DNA of 64,000 nucleotides from Salinivirgaceae bacterium. GTDB lineage: Bacteria > Bacteroidota > Bacteroidia > Bacteroidales > SZUA-534. The notes beneath the pieces were generated by a model, which saw only the letters and a program-made list of their open reading frames with translations, was not told the DNA's origin and did not search any database. The stretch covers positions 117,278 through 181,277 of the forward strand of contig JAFVGW010000003.1 of NCBI GenBank assembly GCA_017474765.1, in the 5' to 3' direction. Shown in pieces: positions 63,141 to 64,000 of the stretch (the stretch's first letter is position 1; each line of letters starts with the position of its first letter). A program made the translations under genes and the position numbers.

Positions 63141-64000
63141 ATGACGGAAATGAGCAAACGGATAATGTTGATATTCACATTTGTGGCAATGCACATGGTG
63201 GCAATTGCACAAACGTTGCCGTTTCCTGCAGAAAAACTTGCCGCATGGTTCTCCGCCGACAGCGTCCATCTAACCGCCGGAAACTACGTTGACACGCTTT
63301 ATGACAAGAGCGGTCACGAACGCCACGCCGTACAACTCACTGCCGGCAGACAGCCTGTCTGGATTGAATCTGACGAATACACATACAACCAGCCAACATT
63401 GTATTTTGACGGAAACGATTTTCTATCTTCAATTTCACAAGATTTATTTGAACAGCCTAACACCTTCTTTGTCGTCTGGAAAACCGACAGCGACAAAACT
63501 GCCATAGGTTTTACCGGCTCGAATGATTCCCAAAGGAATCAATTGGTTGCCGCAAGTTCCAATATTTATGTTTACAGTGGAAAATCATTATCCTCATCAA
63601 TAATGAAGGCTCCGTTTAATTACTCCATTATCCAGTCGTTTATTTATGGCGGCACATCATTCATCTCGCACAATGGCGGAAAAATAGTAAGTGGAGATGC
63701 TGGTAATTTTTCTCAAAAGGGAATAGTTATCGGAGCAGATGGAAATGGCAAATATGGAACCATCGGAAACATATCCGAACTTATTTTTTTCAACGGAACC
63801 CTGTCGTCATCCGACTCGGCTTTTGTTATGGAATACCTGCTGGACAAATACACATGGAAAGAACTGTGCGTAGACCAGAGATTCTCTGTTGACTATGGTT
63901 TCAAGCCGGTGGACTACACTCCGCCTGGCTGGGCCCAGTCTTTCCTGTGGGACGACGGCAGCGACAGTCCGCAAAGAACTATCAGCGATGAGAAAATCCA
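63141..64000 (+). CDS. N-terminal part of an exported LamG/PKD-like protein (3' end outside window)
   Basis: The frame is open from the ATG at 63141 (or 63150) to the window end, at least 286 codons. A signal peptide (MSKRIMLIFTFVAMHMVAIA) is followed by a laminin-G/concanavalin-like domain: LAAWFSADSVHLTAGNYVDT, FDGNDFLSSI, TFFVVWKT, GKYGTIGNISELIFFNGTLS. At about residue 245 a cysteine-led beta domain begins and contains AQSFLWDDGSDSPQRTIS, the W-x-DGS pattern of PKD-like domains in T9SS cargo. It is therefore probably another large surface or secreted protein; the sorting domain, if any, lies outside. Confidence 0.75.
   Translation, partial: MTEMSKRIMLIFTFVAMHMVAIAQTLPFPAEKLAAWFSADSVHLTAGNYVDTLYDKSGHERHAVQLTAGRQPVWIESDEYTYNQPTLYFDGNDFLSSISQDLFEQPNTFFVVWKTDSDKTAIGFTGSNDSQRNQLVAASSNIYVYSGKSLSSSIMKAPFNYSIIQSFIYGGTSFISHNGGKIVSGDAGNFSQKGIVIGADGNGKYGTIGNISELIFFNGTLSSSDSAFVMEYLLDKYTWKELCVDQRFSVDYGFKPVDYTPPGWAQSFLWDDGSDSPQRTISDEKI

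Overview
The window reads as a chromosomal segment of a Bacteroidales bacterium (phylum Bacteroidota), probably an uncultured or little-studied one. Evidence: a PorP/SprF protein next to a giant SprB-like adhesin with a type B type IX secretion (T9SS) C-terminal domain; promoters of the TAnnTTTG type; a FtsL_2-type FtsL; an FtsZ tail ending in DNVD; a Ctc-type L25; and a BlaR1-like protein with a TonB C-terminal domain. MurE carries the DNPR motif, so the peptidoglycan is predicted to contain meso-diaminopimelate.

Layout. 1-5.3 kb: the end of a protein with TonB-receptor-plug-like segments, an outer-membrane barrel, a small exported protein, ruvB, a DUF4296 lipoprotein, and a PorP/SprF protein. 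5.3-16.4 kb: one 3720-codon adhesin gene. 17-27.5 kb: housekeeping genes (yidC, pth, rplY/ctc, a TIGR02757 protein, trmN6, manC), a BlaI/BlaR1-like pair and a TPR protein. 27.6-43.1 kb: a nearly complete division and cell-wall (dcw) cluster, mraZ-rsmH-ftsL-ftsI-murE-mraY-murD-ftsW-murG-murC-ftsQ-ftsA-ftsZ, with 10-bp-spaced MraZ repeats in front of mraZ. lpxD and a YwqE-type phosphatase follow. 45-63 kb: a minus-strand surface-polysaccharide locus of the ABC-transporter type: Wzm permease, Wzt ATPase with a C-terminal sugar-binding-like domain, an FkbM methyltransferase, seven glycosyltransferase-type genes and an LTA-synthase-like sulfatase-fold enzyme. The right edge holds the start of another exported laminin-G/PKD-like protein.

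The most unusual structure is in the polysaccharide locus. Four AAA ATPases of the DUF4143 type (AAA_14 plus a PD-(D/E)XK-like C-terminus) are interleaved with the sugar genes, all in the same orientation. Each has, directly upstream of its own Bacteroidota-type promoter, a private array of three or more short tandem repeats with a period of 23, 23, 32 or 33 bp. Truncated fragments of other genes lie beside three of the four, one ATPase separates wzm from wzt, and two share an 84-bp near-identical repeat across their 3' ends. I read these as repeat-plus-ATPase modules that insert into or recombine within this locus; their function is unknown.

Intergenic DNA also carries several families of small dispersed repeats: CTAAACT/AACTTATAACT-type heptamer leaders just before start codons, hairpin palindromes with 2-3-base loops, and an AACGCAGAT...ACTGATTT element. 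No rRNA, tRNA, CRISPR array or recognisable insertion sequence was found.
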